Source: Berberis thunbergii
Taxonomy: Eukaryota; Streptophyta; Magnoliopsida; Ranunculales; Berberidaceae
Direction: 5' to 3'
NCBI GenBank assembly: GCA_003290165.1
Contig: QNQO01000202.1
Span: 1,054,001-1,118,000 of the forward strand
Length of the DNA: 64,000 nucleotides
Part shown: positions 34,171-46,403 of the stretch, one piece after another
Numbering within the stretch: position 1 is the first letter of the stretch
Layout of the letters: the number at the start of each line of letters is the position of its first letter
The notes under the pieces: model-generated
Seen by the model: only the letters and a program-made list of their open reading frames with translations
Databases searched by the model: none
Told to the model about the DNA's origin: nothing
Program-made: the position numbers and the translations under genes

Positions 34171-34896
34171 ATCCAGAATAAGGAAATATTATATATAGGA
34201 GGTTCTTTGAAATATCTTCTGAACAAAGGAACTGGGAGGATAATTCAAATAAAAGTCATAAAAAACATATATCACATAAAACTGAAGGTTAAATTGATTT
34301 TGTGATATAGAAGACAAACCACATAATCTCTTGAGAGTATACAGGCCATGTGATTCTAGATAATATCTTGTCTGGTTCAAGAGTAACTTTCATCTCTACA
34401 GTCATACTTGCCCGTCTGAAGCTGATCCTCGAGATACTTGCCTTAGCAAGGCTTACGAGTATTGAGGATAGTTCTGAGATATGTGGGCTTAGCAGGCTGT
34501 AAGAATTTGGGTCCACTTGGCGGACTGCATTGGGCAGGATTAGAATCGCATGGGCCGGATCAGTGTTGAGCTGGCACTAAGGCCTATCTTTCCTCAAGAT
34601 CATCATGACGTGTACGGCGCAGAGTTGGGACCGTTTTGGTCAAGGGCCATGAGTTTTTTGAAGATAGGTTGTTTTCTTAATCAGGCCTTGTTGAAATCCG
34701 AACGAAGTTCAGGATCCCTGAGGACCTACCATTATATGCTCTGAAGGATGATCAGACACCAATGTTGTCACTGGTGGGGTTCATCTGCTTGCACCACGGA
34801 ATGCTCCAAACTGGAGTCCGTTTTCCTATTCTGGATGTGATTTGGGACTTCTTGGACTTCCTTCGGCCCAGATGGGGCCTAATGGGTACATGATCG
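34171..34896. repeat. Segmental duplication, truncated copy 2
   Basis: P450 upstream region (34171-34405) joined directly to the LTR-like part (from CTTGCCCGTCTGAAGCTGAT at 34408) and the first 250 bp of the gag-like region. It stops at 34896 against the 180-bp satellite. The foldback element and SINE piece are missing. Confidence 0.75.
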
Positions 34897-35316
34897 TTAA
34901 GCACTCAAATTGGACTTCCTTCTCCGATTGCACCCAAATTGGCCTCCAATTGAGCCTACAAAATACAAACGAGTTTTTCTTCTTCGTTTAGCACAATCGA
35001 ACTATTTTGTTGAGTCAAACATGTTTCATTTGTCGTTAGAATGGTACCACGCGTGGTTAAAAGTCAAACGAAATCCATTTTGGTCAGTCAAATCCTTGTA
35101 TTAACGGAATGCACCCAAATTGGTCTCCAATTGAGCCTACAACATACAAACGAGTTTTCCTTTTTCGTTAAGCACAACCAAACGTATTTGTTGAGTCAAA
35201 CATGTTCCATTTGTAGTTATTAGGGAACCACACGAGATTAGAAGGCAAACGGAGTTCATTAGGTCACTCAAATCCTTGTATTCTTGAATTGCACCCAAAC
35301 AAGCCTCCATTTGAAC
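34897..35316. repeat. 180-bp tandem satellite, left block
   Basis: About 2.3 units of the repeat described at 41525-43790. Originally continuous with that block; separated by the LINE insertion. Confidence 0.9.
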
Positions 35317-35392
35317 TTTTTTTTTTTTGAAAGGCAAGCAGGGGGTTTATATGGGCTCCCCAGACCACTGAAAAGAAAGAGAAGAAGCCTGG

Positions 35393-38300
35393 TTACATGG
35401 GTGCATATTTTCTTCCTTTAGCATCATCAAATACAATTTTCTTAATGTCTTCCGCAAAAGAACTAGGAATTAACTCTATAAACTCATTATTAGGAAGAAG
35501 TTTTGCTAGTTTATCCGCTGCCTGGTTTGTTTCCCACACTGTGTGTCGAACCCTACATCCCACAACTTTTTTAAGTGCTCCTTTAATCCTTCTGGTAGTG
35601 TGAATCACTTCCCATGGAGGAATTTTTTCAGAGGTGAGATACTTGACAGTAGTATTGGAGTCCATGCTAAATTCTACTCTCTGAAGTCCAAGTCGCTGCG
35701 CCAACTTGATAGCTAGTTCTATCCCCTGGAGCTCATGTAGAAGGACAATCTGTGCTCTTTGACTCCCTGCCCCAGCTGCCACCACCTCTCCATCACGGTT
35801 CCTGATAATTGCTCCATAGCCTCCTCTAGTGCCTGTCAGTGAGCCATCCGAGCTTGCTTTAAACCAGCCTTGTTCAGGTCGTTGCCATGCATGCAAAGAT
35901 GGAGTACAAAGCTTGAAATTCACATGAACTCTCCACTTGTCAAAGAGACTTCTATTATAAGCATTATCTTCTACCTGGAGGTCCAAGACTGAAACTCGTA
36001 GCCTGACATCTTCTATGATTTTGGTCACCACTTCAGTAGCAACTCTAACCAAAGACTGGAAGAGTCTGCAGTTCCTTTCTGTCCAGATATGGTAGGTAGT
36101 TGCATTTAGTGCAATCCTTCTCAACATACTGACAGGGGAGTTACCAGAGAACTTGGTCTCACACCATCTCCACTCAGCATCCCAGTCCATCGGTTGGTGT
36201 TTATAACCCAACTGATTCAGGATGCGTGTCCATATAAATCCAGAGTATCTGCACTGAAAGAATAGGTGCACTTCACAGTCTGGACCATCACTGCACAGCG
36301 GGCACATTGAGCGATTAGTGAATCCCCATTTCAGTAGTTTGTCTTGTGTCTTGAGTGCTTTGTGCAGGGCCAACCAAGTGATGAAGCTATGCATGGGTAT
36401 TCTTCCTGGGAACCACACAAGTTTAGACCATGAGATGGCCTGTGATCTGTGTCTTAGGGAGTGGTATGCACTCTTGTTTGAGAACTCCCCATCGTGACCC
36501 CCCATCCAGGTGACAACATCCTTATGATCAGTGTCAAGTTCCACCAATTCAAGGTCTTCACAGATGTCAGCAATGTTCAATCTATCTTGCCTACTGGCGT
36601 CCCATTTGTCATTCCGAATAAGTGCACTAACCTTTGCATTGCGGTGAAGTGAGGAGTAGTAGGTTAGATGCTGTGGAAATCGGTTGAGAAGGATACTCTG
36701 GGGGTGCCATGGGTCTTTCCATAACATAGTATCCTAACCATCACCTATAGAGTGAACTATAAGTGAGCTAGCCTGAGCCCTGCATTTCAGAATATTACGC
36801 CAGCACTAAGAGGCCTCAGTTGGAGTGTCCATAGTCCAGAAGTTTTTATCTCTGATCAGATGGGACTTAGTCCATTTTACCCAAAGGGTGTCCTTTTTTG
36901 ATACTATGTTCCAGACATGCTTCATCATGGAAGCCTTATTTGAAGTTTCAATGCATCTGATGCCCAAGCCTCCTTCAATATAAGGACTGCAGATGCGTTG
37001 CCAACTGACCATTGGCTTCTTTGCATAAGTCTCTGAGCCTAACCATAAGTAGTTCCTCATAATAGTTGTTATGTCCTCACGTACGCTTTTAGGCAGGATG
37101 AAACAAGAAGTCCAGTAAACATGTAGACTATTCAGGACAACCTTAATGAGTGTAACCCTGCCTGCATACGAGAGAGTCCTGTTCTTCCAAGATTGGACTC
37201 TTTTCTTAACTCTGTCAATCAGTGGTAGGCATTGGTTATAGTCCAAGTGAGAGGAAATGAGAGGGAGACCCAAGTATTTCACAGGGAGGGCTGCTAGTTT
37301 AAAATCTGGAAAACTTGTAATCAGCTGTAGTTCTTCACTAGGCACCCCAGCTGCAAATAAGTTGCTTTTGGAGCAGTTAATGGCCAGGCCAGTGCATGAT
37401 CTGAAATTGAGTAGAGCTTGCGCTAGAGCCATTGTAGACTTGGTACTGCCCTTGAAGAATGCAATTAAATCATCAGCAAAGCAGAGGTGTGTAATCTGTG
37501 GATTGGCACACTTCGGGTGCAGTCCATACTCTCCAGCTGTCACCTTATTGTTTAGAAGCAAGTGTAGGACTTCCATGACTAAGACAAACAGGTACGGGAA
37601 CATCGGGCATCCTTGCCTGAGGCCTCGTTTAGCCTTTATGAAACCCTTTGGGGAGCCATTGAGGGATATGGAAAATCTAGGTGTAATGATGCAAGCTTGC
37701 ACCCATTCAATAAACAATTCAAGAAAATGAAGTTTTTTCATGACATGAGCAATTGTTTCCCACTTGACAGTATCATAGGCCTTCCGAAGGTCAATCTTAG
37801 CAGCACATCTAGGAGCTCCCTTATCTCTGTGATAGTTCCTTACTAACTCATGAGCGAGCATCACATTGTCATGGATGTATCTACCTCTTATGAATGCGTA
37901 TTGGTCCGAGCTTACGAGCCTGTGAATCACTTTCTTCATCCTATTAGTCATGATCTTAGTAATGCATTTGTACAAGACATTGCAACATGATATCGGCCTG
38001 AAGTCTGCCAAATATGAAGCATTATGAATCTTGGGGACCAGAGTTATGCAAGTAGCATTTACCTCCCCAAGGAGCCTCCTATTCCTGAAGAAATTATGAA
38101 CTGCCCTAGTGAAGTCATTGCCTATGATCCTCCAGGTTGTTTTGAAGAAGAGTGAGGAGAAGCCATCCAGACAGGGGCCTTATCTGAGCCAATGGAAGCC
38201 AATGCTTCAGTTATGTCATTCCTAGTCACCTCTTGGATCAGGTCCAAAGCCTCCACTAATTTATGGTTCGTTCGGGTTGCAGGTTATCTATGGTAGTAGG

Positions 38301-39554
38301 GTCATAAACACTTTGAGGGCCAGCAAAGATGTCTTCAAAGTATTGAATGCATTCCTCCTCAATGTCTTTCATATCCTCTAGTTTTTCATCCTGAGAGTTG
38401 TAGAGTGCCAGTATCTTGTTTTTTGATCTCCTTGCACGTAAAAGCTGGTGGAAGAAGCTGACATTCTCATCCCCTGATAGCATGTGCTTTGTTTTTACCT
38501 TTTGAGCCACTTCTGAGTCTTCATTGCGGGCTGCTATGGCATACTGCTGGACTGCTAGTTTTTCAGTGGTTACTAGTACAGGATTAAGAGGGTCGAGTTG
38601 AAGTGAGTTTTGTGATGTCTCCATGAGCTGTCTGGCTGTAATGACGCCACTCCTGGCATTGACAAAATTGTGTTTTCTCCACTCCGTTAAAAGTTGCTTT
38701 GCTCTCTTGAGTTTTTGGACAAAGCAATAGGTCTCATTACCTCTTACTGGCTGACCCCATGCAGCCTGAACCACATCCATATAACCATGTTCATGCACCC
38801 AGTAGTTATAAAATTTAAACGAAATAGGCCCTTGATTCTTATGCTCATAGATGGTTATTAATACCACTAGGGAGTGGTCTGAGACCCCTGGGTTCAGAAA
38901 GTCCACCTCTGAGTTAGGCATATCAATTAACCATTCTTGGTTTATCATGGCCCTATCAAGCTTAGACATCACTCTAGTCTCACCAGATTGTTTGTTGCTC
39001 CAAGTTAAGAAACAACCTTTATATTGACAATCAAAGAGACCCGACTTCATTGCACTTTCAGCAAAGTCTATGAACTGTCCAGGTCTTATCTCCGATCACC
39101 TCCTATTCGTTCTTGAGAGTTGAGAATTGAGTTGAAGTCCCCTAGGATTGACCAAGGCAGAGTGTTGGTCGAGGAGAAGGTTTCTAACTCAGCCCATAAC
39201 TTCTTCCTGGGTGTAGGGAAGCTGCTCCCATATACAAAAGTTAGAATACATGTAAAGCCATTTGGCCAGATGGCATTCAAGAAAATGTCCTGCTCTGACC
39301 TGAAGACAACACTGATGTTCACGGCCTGTGGGTCCCATAAGACCCAAATTCTCCATCCCTGGACTAGGTCATTGTTGTCCAGTGCTTGCCAATCCCGCAT
39401 CAGTTCCTTTTGGATTTTGTTTTTTTTTATTGTTAAATTTTGTCGCCACCAAGCCTATAATGCTGACTTTCTGTTTTTGAATGAGCTTTCAAACTTCACT
39501 TTGTTTTAATGGTTCATTAAGATCCCTAACATTCCAGCAAGCTGACTTAATCAT
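35393..39554 (-). pseudogene. LINE ORF2 (endonuclease, reverse transcriptase, RNase H), decayed
   Basis: Read on the minus strand from ATG 39554 (MIKSACWNVRDLNEPLKQ). Pieces: endonuclease start with a stop after KQSEV and GLVATK where family members have GLLETK, so the catalytic Glu is lost; 39400-39086 (endonuclease, GDFNSIL); 39050-38256 (endonuclease end, SDHSLVV); 38011-36806 (reverse transcriptase, KIDLRKAYDTV, RGLRQGCP, CFADDL); 36727-35393 (zinc-binding RVT region CPLCSDGPDCEVHLFFQC and plant RNase H, SSDGSLTG, HELQGIELA, NQAADKLA). Frame breaks separate the pieces, so no active ORF2 can be made. Confidence 0.92.
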
Positions 39555-39880
39555 CTACACTTTAGCTTGTGAGTTTCCACCCCCACGAGGTTAGTAGCAG
39601 TGGCTCCTTGAGTATGCTTGGGAGCTCTATTGGTCTGAGAACGTCTGGCAGTTGGTTCAGTATCCATTACCTATAGGATCTCAAAAGGATTGCTTTTGCT
39701 TATGAGATTGTGGATTCTAGGCTGAATCTGTGCTTGCTTGACACTACCTCTATGGCTACTCACATTCTCCAAGCCCCTAGTTGTAACTCCTTGAGTGGAA
39801 GTGAGTGCTGCCCCCTTGCGCCAGCCAGCAGTATGCATTGAGCTAGGTGCAACTGATTCAGGAGCAGTCAGGCTAGATGG

Positions 39881-41404
39881 CTAGTTGTCCTCTTTGCTAT
39901 TAGGTGGGATGGCCCTGGGTATCTGGGTGCCTTCCGCTTGCACACTGGGTACAACTTCTAGCCCACTGGCAGTCATAATGCTACCTACTAGTTGCTCATT
40001 AGAGACGTGAGGAGTTGTGTCAGCAATAGCTACTACAAGCTGCATATCAGCAGTTTGTACTTCATCTAGCATGCCAGTGTCCACGAGTTTCTGATCATTT
40101 GGAGCTGTCACTTCTGGCTCGATAGGTAGCAAAGATTCCTGGTTATCAGTTTGTACTAGGACTAGTGCATGTATGCAATTAGTCTGCAAACCTGTTAGTG
40201 TCTCATCACTTGAGTGGTTGATAGCATCATCAAACATACTATGCATAACTTCCATATCCTGCAAGTGGGGTTGTAGCTTTCTAAGCCCGATACTAGGCTT
40301 CACATGCTGAGTCTTGTTTATTGGCTCGCTGGGCAATCCATTGGGTGCTTCTTTTATTTCATTCGCTCCTTGTTTACTGGTTGCCTTACTTTTACTAGTA
40401 ACCGTGGTCCATTCATCTGGTAAGCCATTGGTGTTCTTCCTACCTTGACTCTGGTTTGGCCTCCAGTACTTCGCAATAGGTTTCAAGGTAGTCTTCTGTT
40501 TGGGGCATTTTGTGGAGTTATGCCCAAAGCCCACACAATGTTTACATCTTTCCGGCCGCCAAGAGTATTCAACATCTACTATAGAAGTCCTCCCATCATC
40601 AGAAACCACTCTGACTTCAGTAGGGAACTTGCTGTTCGAGGCCATCTCAACACAAACTATCATAAATGATAGTTTAGTTCGTTGCTCGGTGGCTTTGTCC
40701 AGCATTAGGGGAACCCCAAGTGTACTATCAATGGCTTGTAGACCTTCGGGACTCCAGAGGAACAAAGGAACTTTCCTCAAGTTGACCCAGATAGGAACTG
40801 AGTTAAGCACCTCTACATCATCTTCCATATAGGGTTGCCAAGATTTGATTAAAAACAGTTGACTCGCTAGGTGCACAGGTCCCATTTCTAGGACATGGGT
40901 CCTATCAGCCTCATTTAGGAATTTGAATACAAACGCCTTCCCACCATATACAGACATCTCAAAACCAAATTTTAAGCCCCAGATTTTCTTTAATGATTCA
41001 TTAACAAAGCCAAAGGATAGTTTCTTACCAACGAAGTTGCCAATAATGTATTGCTCACATTCAGCGAGTCTCGTATTATGATCTACAATCTTGATCTGCA
41101 CCACTGCTTGGCCATCTACCACAAATGGAGGAACGAAGGATAGCCTAGTCGTCCCTGGTGCTTGGCAGCCAGTGAACAGAGAAGCCCAACTCAAAGGTGT
41201 AGGCTTGGTGGTAGCAGCCACAGGCTGTGCATGGTGGCCAGCCATAGGAATGCCTGTATTGAATGTCGCTAGATCAGATCTAGCAACGCTGTTACGTTCT
41301 GTGCTAGGTTCTGGCGCATAGTCTGCATGGCTCCTCTTAAGCACTGTTGCAACTCCACGAGGGCCAATGGTGTTACTAGATACTGATAGAGGGGTGGACG
41401 TCAT
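39881..41404 (-). CDS. LINE ORF1 protein (DUF4283 plus zinc knuckle), 507 codons
   Basis: RNA-binding ORF1 product of the LINE, thought to coat element RNA in a ribonucleoprotein. A DUF4283 domain (about residues 85-240: VGKKLSFGFVNESLKKIWGL, GGKAFVFKFLNEADR, PIWVNLRKVPLFLWSPEGL) is followed by a CCHC knuckle with Cys287, Cys290, His295 and Cys300 (CKHCVGFGHNSTKC). The acidic, low-complexity C-terminal part to 507 is typical. The frame is fully open although ORF2 is broken. Start at 41404 is the first Met; leader 41405-41524. Confidence 0.9.
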   Translation of the reverse strand: MTSTPLSVSSNTIGPRGVATVLKRSHADYAPEPSTERNSVARSDLATFNTGIPMAGHHAQPVAATTKPTPLSWASLFTGCQAPGTTRLSFVPPFVVDGQAVVQIKIVDHNTRLAECEQYIIGNFVGKKLSFGFVNESLKKIWGLKFGFEMSVYGGKAFVFKFLNEADRTHVLEMGPVHLASQLFLIKSWQPYMEDDVEVLNSVPIWVNLRKVPLFLWSPEGLQAIDSTLGVPLMLDKATEQRTKLSFMIVCVEMASNSKFPTEVRVVSDDGRTSIVDVEYSWRPERCKHCVGFGHNSTKCPKQKTTLKPIAKYWRPNQSQGRKNTNGLPDEWTTVTSKSKATSKQGANEIKEAPNGLPSEPINKTQHVKPSIGLRKLQPHLQDMEVMHSMFDDAINHSSDETLTGLQTNCIHALVLVQTDNQESLLPIEPEVTAPNDQKLVDTGMLDEVQTADMQLVVAIADTTPHVSNEQLVGSIMTASGLEVVPSVQAEGTQIPRAIPPNSKEDN

Positions 41405-41524
41405 CCATGTGGGATCTGATCAGCAAGCATGGTGCAAATCAAACCCTAGATCAAGTTCTCAAACCCTAGCTCTTCAAAATCGCCTAGCTCTCCAAAATAG
41501 CCTAGGGTTGAGAAAGGTGAATTC

Positions 41525-43790
41525 GCCTCAAATTGAACCTACAACATACAAACGAGTTTTCCTTCTTCGTTAAGCACAAACGAACTAGTTTGTTAAGTCA
41601 AACATGTTTCATTCATCGTTATTATTGTACCACATGAGGTTAGAAGTCAAACGGAGCCCATTTGGTCACTTAAGTCCATGTATTTTCGGATTGCACCCAA
41701 ATTGGCCTCCAATTGAGCCTACAACTTACAAACGAGTTTTCCTTCTTCGTTAAGCATAAACGAAAAATTTAGTTGAGTCAAACATGCTCCATTCGTCGTT
41801 GTTATGGTACCTCATGAGGTTAGAAGTAAAGCGGAGTCCATTTGGTTACTCAAATCCTTGTATTCTCGAATTGCACCCAAATTGGCCTCCAATTGAGCCT
41901 ACAACGCACAAACGAGTTTTTCATCTTCATTAAGCACAAACGAAAAAGTTTGTTGAGTCAAACATGTTCCATTCATCATTATTATGGTACCATGTGAGGT
42001 TATAAGTCAAACGAAGTCCATTTGGTCACTCAAATCCATGCATTCTCAGATTGCACCCAAATTGGCCTCCAATTGAGCCTACAACGTACAAACGAGTTTT
42101 CCTTCTTCGTTAAGCACAACTGAAATATTTGTTGAGTCAAACATGTTCCATTTGTCGTTATTATGGTACCACGCAAGGTTAAAAGTCAAACAAAGTCCAT
42201 TTGATTAGTCAAATCCTTGTATCATCGGAATGCACCCAAATTGGTCTCCAATTGAGCCTACAACGTACAAACAAGTTTTCCTTCTTCGTTAAGCACAACC
42301 AAACGTGTTTGTTGAGTCAAACATGTTCCATTTGTCTTATTTACCACATGAGGTTAGAAGAAAAACGGAGTCCATTTGGTCACTCAAATCCTTGTATTCT
42401 CGGATTGCACCTAAATAAGCCTCCAATTGAACCTACAACATAAAAACGAGTTTTACTTCTTCGTTAAGCACAAACGAACTAGTTTGTTGAGTCAAACATG
42501 TTTCATTCATCGTTATTATGCTACCACGTGAGGTTAGAAGTTAAACAGAGTCCATTTGGTCACTCAAAAACTTGTATTCTTGAATTGCAACCAAATTGGC
42601 CTCAAATTGAGCTTTTTTTTTTTTTTTTTTGAAAGGCAAGCCGGTTTTATAGCTAGGATCCGTAACCTAGTCCCGAGATGTGACCTACGGGTCAAACACC
42701 ACCCCGAAATAAAGATGCCTCCAGTGAGTCTCGAAGCAAGGACCTGTGGAACAAGTCCACAACTCCTTAACCACTTGACCACTCCCCCTTAACCACTACA
42801 ACATACAAACGAGTTTTCCATCTTCGTTAAGCACAAACGAAAAAGTTTGTTGAGTCAAACATGTTCCATTCATCGTTATTATGGTACCATGTGAGGTTAG
42901 AAGTCAAACGGAGTTCATTTGGTCATTCAAATCCATGTATTCTCGGATTGCACCCAAATTGGCCTTGAATTGAGCCTACAACATACAAACGAGTTTTCCT
43001 TATTCGTTAAGCACAATCGAACTTGTTTGTTGAGTCAAACATATTCCATTCGTCGTTATTATGGTACCACGTGAGGTTAGAAGTCAAATGGAGTACATTT
43101 GGTCACTCAAATCCTTGTATTCTCGATTTGAACCCAAATTGGCCTCAAATTGAGCTTACAACGTACAAATGAGTTTTCTATCTTCGTTAAGCACAAACGA
43201 AAAAGTTTGTTGAGTCAAACATGTTCCATTCATCGTCATTATGGTACCACGAGAGGTTAGAAGTCAAACGGAGTCCATTCGGTCACTCAAATCCATATAT
43301 TCTCGGATTGCACCCAAATTGGCCTCCAATTGAGCCTACAACATACAAATGAGTTTTCCTTCTTCGTTAAGCACAACTGAACTTATTTGTTGAGTCAAAC
43401 ATCTTCCATTAGTCGTTATTATGGTACCACGTGAGGTTAGAAGTCAAACTGGGTCCATTTGGTTACTCAAAGCCTTGTATTCTCGGATTGCAACCAAATT
43501 AGCATCCAATTGAGCCTACAATGTACAAACGAGTTTTCCTTCTTCGTCAAGCATAAACGAAAATTTTCGTTGAGTCAACCATGTTCCATTCGTCGTTATT
43601 ATGGTACCACGTAAGGTTAGAAGTCAAACGGAGTCCATTTGATCACTCAAATCCTTGTATTATCGAATTGCACACAAATTGGCCTCTAAGTGAGCCTACA
43701 ACGTACAAACAATTTTTCCATCTTCGTTAAGCACAAACGAAAATGTTCGTTGAGTCAAACATGTTTCATTCATCGTTATTATGGTATCAC
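41525..43790. repeat. 180-bp tandem satellite, main block (12 units)
   Basis: Units 178-181 bp, e.g. the GTTGAGTCAAACATG motif recurs near 41596, 41775, 41955, 42135, 42313, 42490, then (after a SINE) 42852, 43032, 43212, 43392, 43572 and 43750. Each unit holds TTGCACCCAAATTGGCCTCC, CTTCGTTAAGCACAAACGA, and ATTATGGTACCACGTGAGGT. Neighbouring units differ at roughly 5-10 percent of positions by eye. Open frames of 60-80 codons recur but only as a result of the periodic text. 180 bp is in the size class of nucleosome-phased plant satellites. Confidence 0.95.
42613..42795 (-). mobile_element. Short tRNA-derived SINE in the satellite
   Basis: 183 bp on the minus strand. Head TGGTCAAGTGGTTAAGG (A-box-like, 42781-42765) and TGCTTCGAGACTC (B-box-like, 42738-42726). 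Tail GGCTTGCCTTTC plus an 18-base A-run. The tail matches the last bases of the neighbouring LINE. No clear target duplication: satellite text resumes with CTACAAC directly. Confidence 0.8.
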
Positions 43791-43829
43791 CTTTATCCTT
43801 CCTTGAGTGCCATTACATGGTGGTAATGG

Positions 43830-44365
43830 CGTAGGTGGTCGAATGAGTCGGTGGTCCCATCGTGGAAGTCGAGCTTTGGAGGCTTGAACTTCCTTGGAAG
43901 AGCCTCGTTCATGATACAATGATGTAGTTTAGGGAAGGAGATCTTCAGGGAGATCATTATCTAATTAGGAGTCGTAATGTGGAGGAAAGTTTTTTCGTTA
44001 GCCTTGTGCTCCTAGATACGCGGGAGATAGTTCTCATTTCGAGAGTAGTCTGTAGGTAGAAGTCTCCATATGTGACATATACTCTGGAGTTTGCTTCCTA
44101 GTTTCAAGCAAAGAGCTGTTGTAATTGCCGATCCGAAGCTGATCCTCGAGATACTTGCCTTAGCAGGACTTACGGATATTGAGGATAGTTGTGAGACATG
44201 CGGGCTTAGCAGGCTGAAAGAATCTGAGTCCCTCTGGCAGACTGCATTGGGCCGGCTTAGACGGCTTTGTCATATCAGTGTTGGGCTAACGTTAGGGCTT
44301 ATTATTCCTTGAGATCATCATGAACATGTAAACCACACAGTTAGGACCGTTTTGGTGTATCATCA
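43830..44365. mobile_element. Isolated LTR-like fragment
   Basis: Diverged relative of 29200-29680 (shared TCTAATTAGGAGTCGT, CGGGAGATAG, GGACCGTTTTGGTGTA). It abuts the satellite on the left (junction near 43790). No coding. Confidence 0.55.
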
Positions 44366-44499
44366 TACATTCCAATGATATCAAGTTTACCAAAATTCGA
44401 CCACCAAGTAAATAGTTATGACAATTTTAATTTAAAAAAAAAACACAAAATTTTCTCTCCCTTCCACATGTATATTCCACTATTTTTTTTTTATATTTA

Positions 44500-45560
44500 T
44501 CATTTTGTTTGCCCTTATAGTTGTGTTATATTCACAAACATGTCATTATAGACATTGAATCTTAATTCTCAACATATTTCTCAACTTTCAATCTGAATCA
44601 TCTTTTATCTCTAATTCCTTAAAACACCATTCCAATTTGTAATATAGATTAGGGTATTCACCGTGCCGTTGAAACAATAAAAGTTTAACATGATAAATAA
44701 ATTTATTCCACTTTAAATATCAAGATAAATAAATATCAAAATGATAAGTATGAGAATTGAACCCATGCACTCTTATTGGGGATTGATTGAAGGTAAGACA
44801 TAAAGACTAACTTTAAGTCCCAACCATTAGATGGAACAAATCTCAACCATAAACTATGTTTATCTACAAACTTATTTCTTGGTGATTTAAGTTCTATACG
44901 ATTTGTTAGACTCTTATATTTAGGTAAATCTCAGTTGTCTTTTATCTCCCACCTCAAACACCATTCTGATTTGTAATATAAATATGGTATTCCTCGTGCC
45001 GTTGGCACGATAAAAGTTTAAAACTTATCAAACATGATCACCTTTAGGTTTTCATCATTTATAATTATGTGCCTAATCACCACCATCAACAATGGAAGAA
45101 AGATAAATAAATATACAAATGTTGGATCTGTTGTTGCTTTAAGTTCTCTGTGATCTGTTAGATTCTTATATTTGGGTAAATCTCAGTCGTATTTTATCTC
45201 CAACATCAAACACCATCTTGATTTGTAATATAGAATAAGGTATTTTTCCGTGTTGTTGGCATGATAAAAGTTTACATGATAAATAGAGTTTATTCTACTT
45301 TAAATATCAAAATAAATAAATACCAAAATATTGGGTATGGATATCAAACCCATGCCCTCTTGGTGCTTTACGTTTTATGTGATACATTAGATTCTTATAC
45401 TTAGGTAAATCTCAGCCATTTTTTATTTCCAACCTCAAACACCATTCTGATTTGTTATATAGACTAGGGTATTCCTTGTGCTGTTAGCACGATAAAAGTT
45501 TAAAACTTGTCAAAATATGATCACCCTTGAGTTTTCAATACCATCATCATCAACAATTGA
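44500..45560. repeat. Diverged tandem repeat of about 200-250 bp, four copies
   Basis: Recurring text: AAACACCATTCTGATTTGTA (44628, 44956, 45208, 45437, with changes), GGTATTC...GTGCCGTTG...GATAAAAGTTTA, and TAGATTCTTATATTTAGGTAAATCTCAG. No coding seen. Confidence 0.65.
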
Positions 45561-46403
45561 AGAAAAAAAAACCCTACTTACCTTCCAAAAAAAAAAGGTT
45601 CGACGCTCATAACTTAGCAACAGAAGCATGATATCTTTATTGCAATCCGTCTTATTAATCTATACTATATGCTTTTAACCAAAAAGAAAAACACCTAGAG
45701 GGGCGGTCGTATCTTCCAGTTCAACAAATAGACCATTGAACCCACATCCTTAAATTGAAATGCTGCTTCCACATGTTCAAATTTCAAAGAGTAATGTTAA
45801 AGGTGTGACCCTTGAATTTATAGAGGTGCCGCATCCTTATTTAATGCACAATTCGAAGTTTGGAGTAGTTGTCCTCTAGACATGTTTTTGTAGCAGAAGT
45901 TTATCGTTACCAAATTTATGTCAAATGCTTCCATTATTAAAAAAAAAAAAAAAACCATGACACCACTTCCTCATTCCCATCCTCAGAACATTAATCCTTA
46001 ATGAAATTTCTTCCACACAAACATTAGGGAGGGGAGATTAGGTGTTATGTTATATGAAAAGAAACATTTCCATCCATATATGCCTTCATCAGGAATTCTA
46101 GAGGGCCACCCATCCCTAGCTCGCCCATTTCCTCGCTGTGTAGAAGGGCTGATGCCTTAATTGTACAAGAAATCAAACAACCACGCAATGGTCCAACCTA
46201 GCTGATGCTAGAAAACCATGACTTATATAAATTTAAAATTGAAGAAAGAAAGAAACCCCATTTGGATGCGCTTCAATAAGAATGTTGATGGCACCCAGAC
46301 TAATAATAACATCATTTCTTTTTCATATTCTCAACAACTGGAAATATTTGTAGACAATTAACTTTCTCATTGGCACCCAACCCCATGTAATCACCATTTT
46401 TTT
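45561..46403. other. 3' flank of the P450 gene
   Basis: AT-rich, with an A-run at 45937-45954 and a half foldback element at about 46090-46145 (CCCATTTCCTCGCTGTGTAG, as at 15830). No gene recognised. Confidence 0.5.

Larger units (their letters stand above)
35303..41538 (-). mobile_element. Full-length L1-type LINE, 6.2 kb, with target duplication
   Basis: Element 35317-41524 on the minus strand, ending in an A-run (T-run 35317-35328 on the plus strand). Flanked by GCCTCCATTTGAAC (35303-35316) and GCCTCAAATTGAAC (41525-41538), a 14-bp duplication with two mismatches. It lies in the 180-bp satellite. ORF1 open, ORF2 with several breaks. 3' end ...CTGCTTGCCTTTC plus A-run. Confidence 0.9.

Noticed and set aside
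37257..37730. 157-codon plus-strand frame
   Set aside because: Shadow of the LINE reverse transcriptase on the other strand.
42726..42781. tRNA-like sequence in the satellite
   Set aside because: Same reasoning: SINE head with A-run; no full tRNA fold.
41525..43790. CRISPR-like array
   Set aside because: Units are contiguous 180-bp tandem repeats without unique spacers, in a plant genome.
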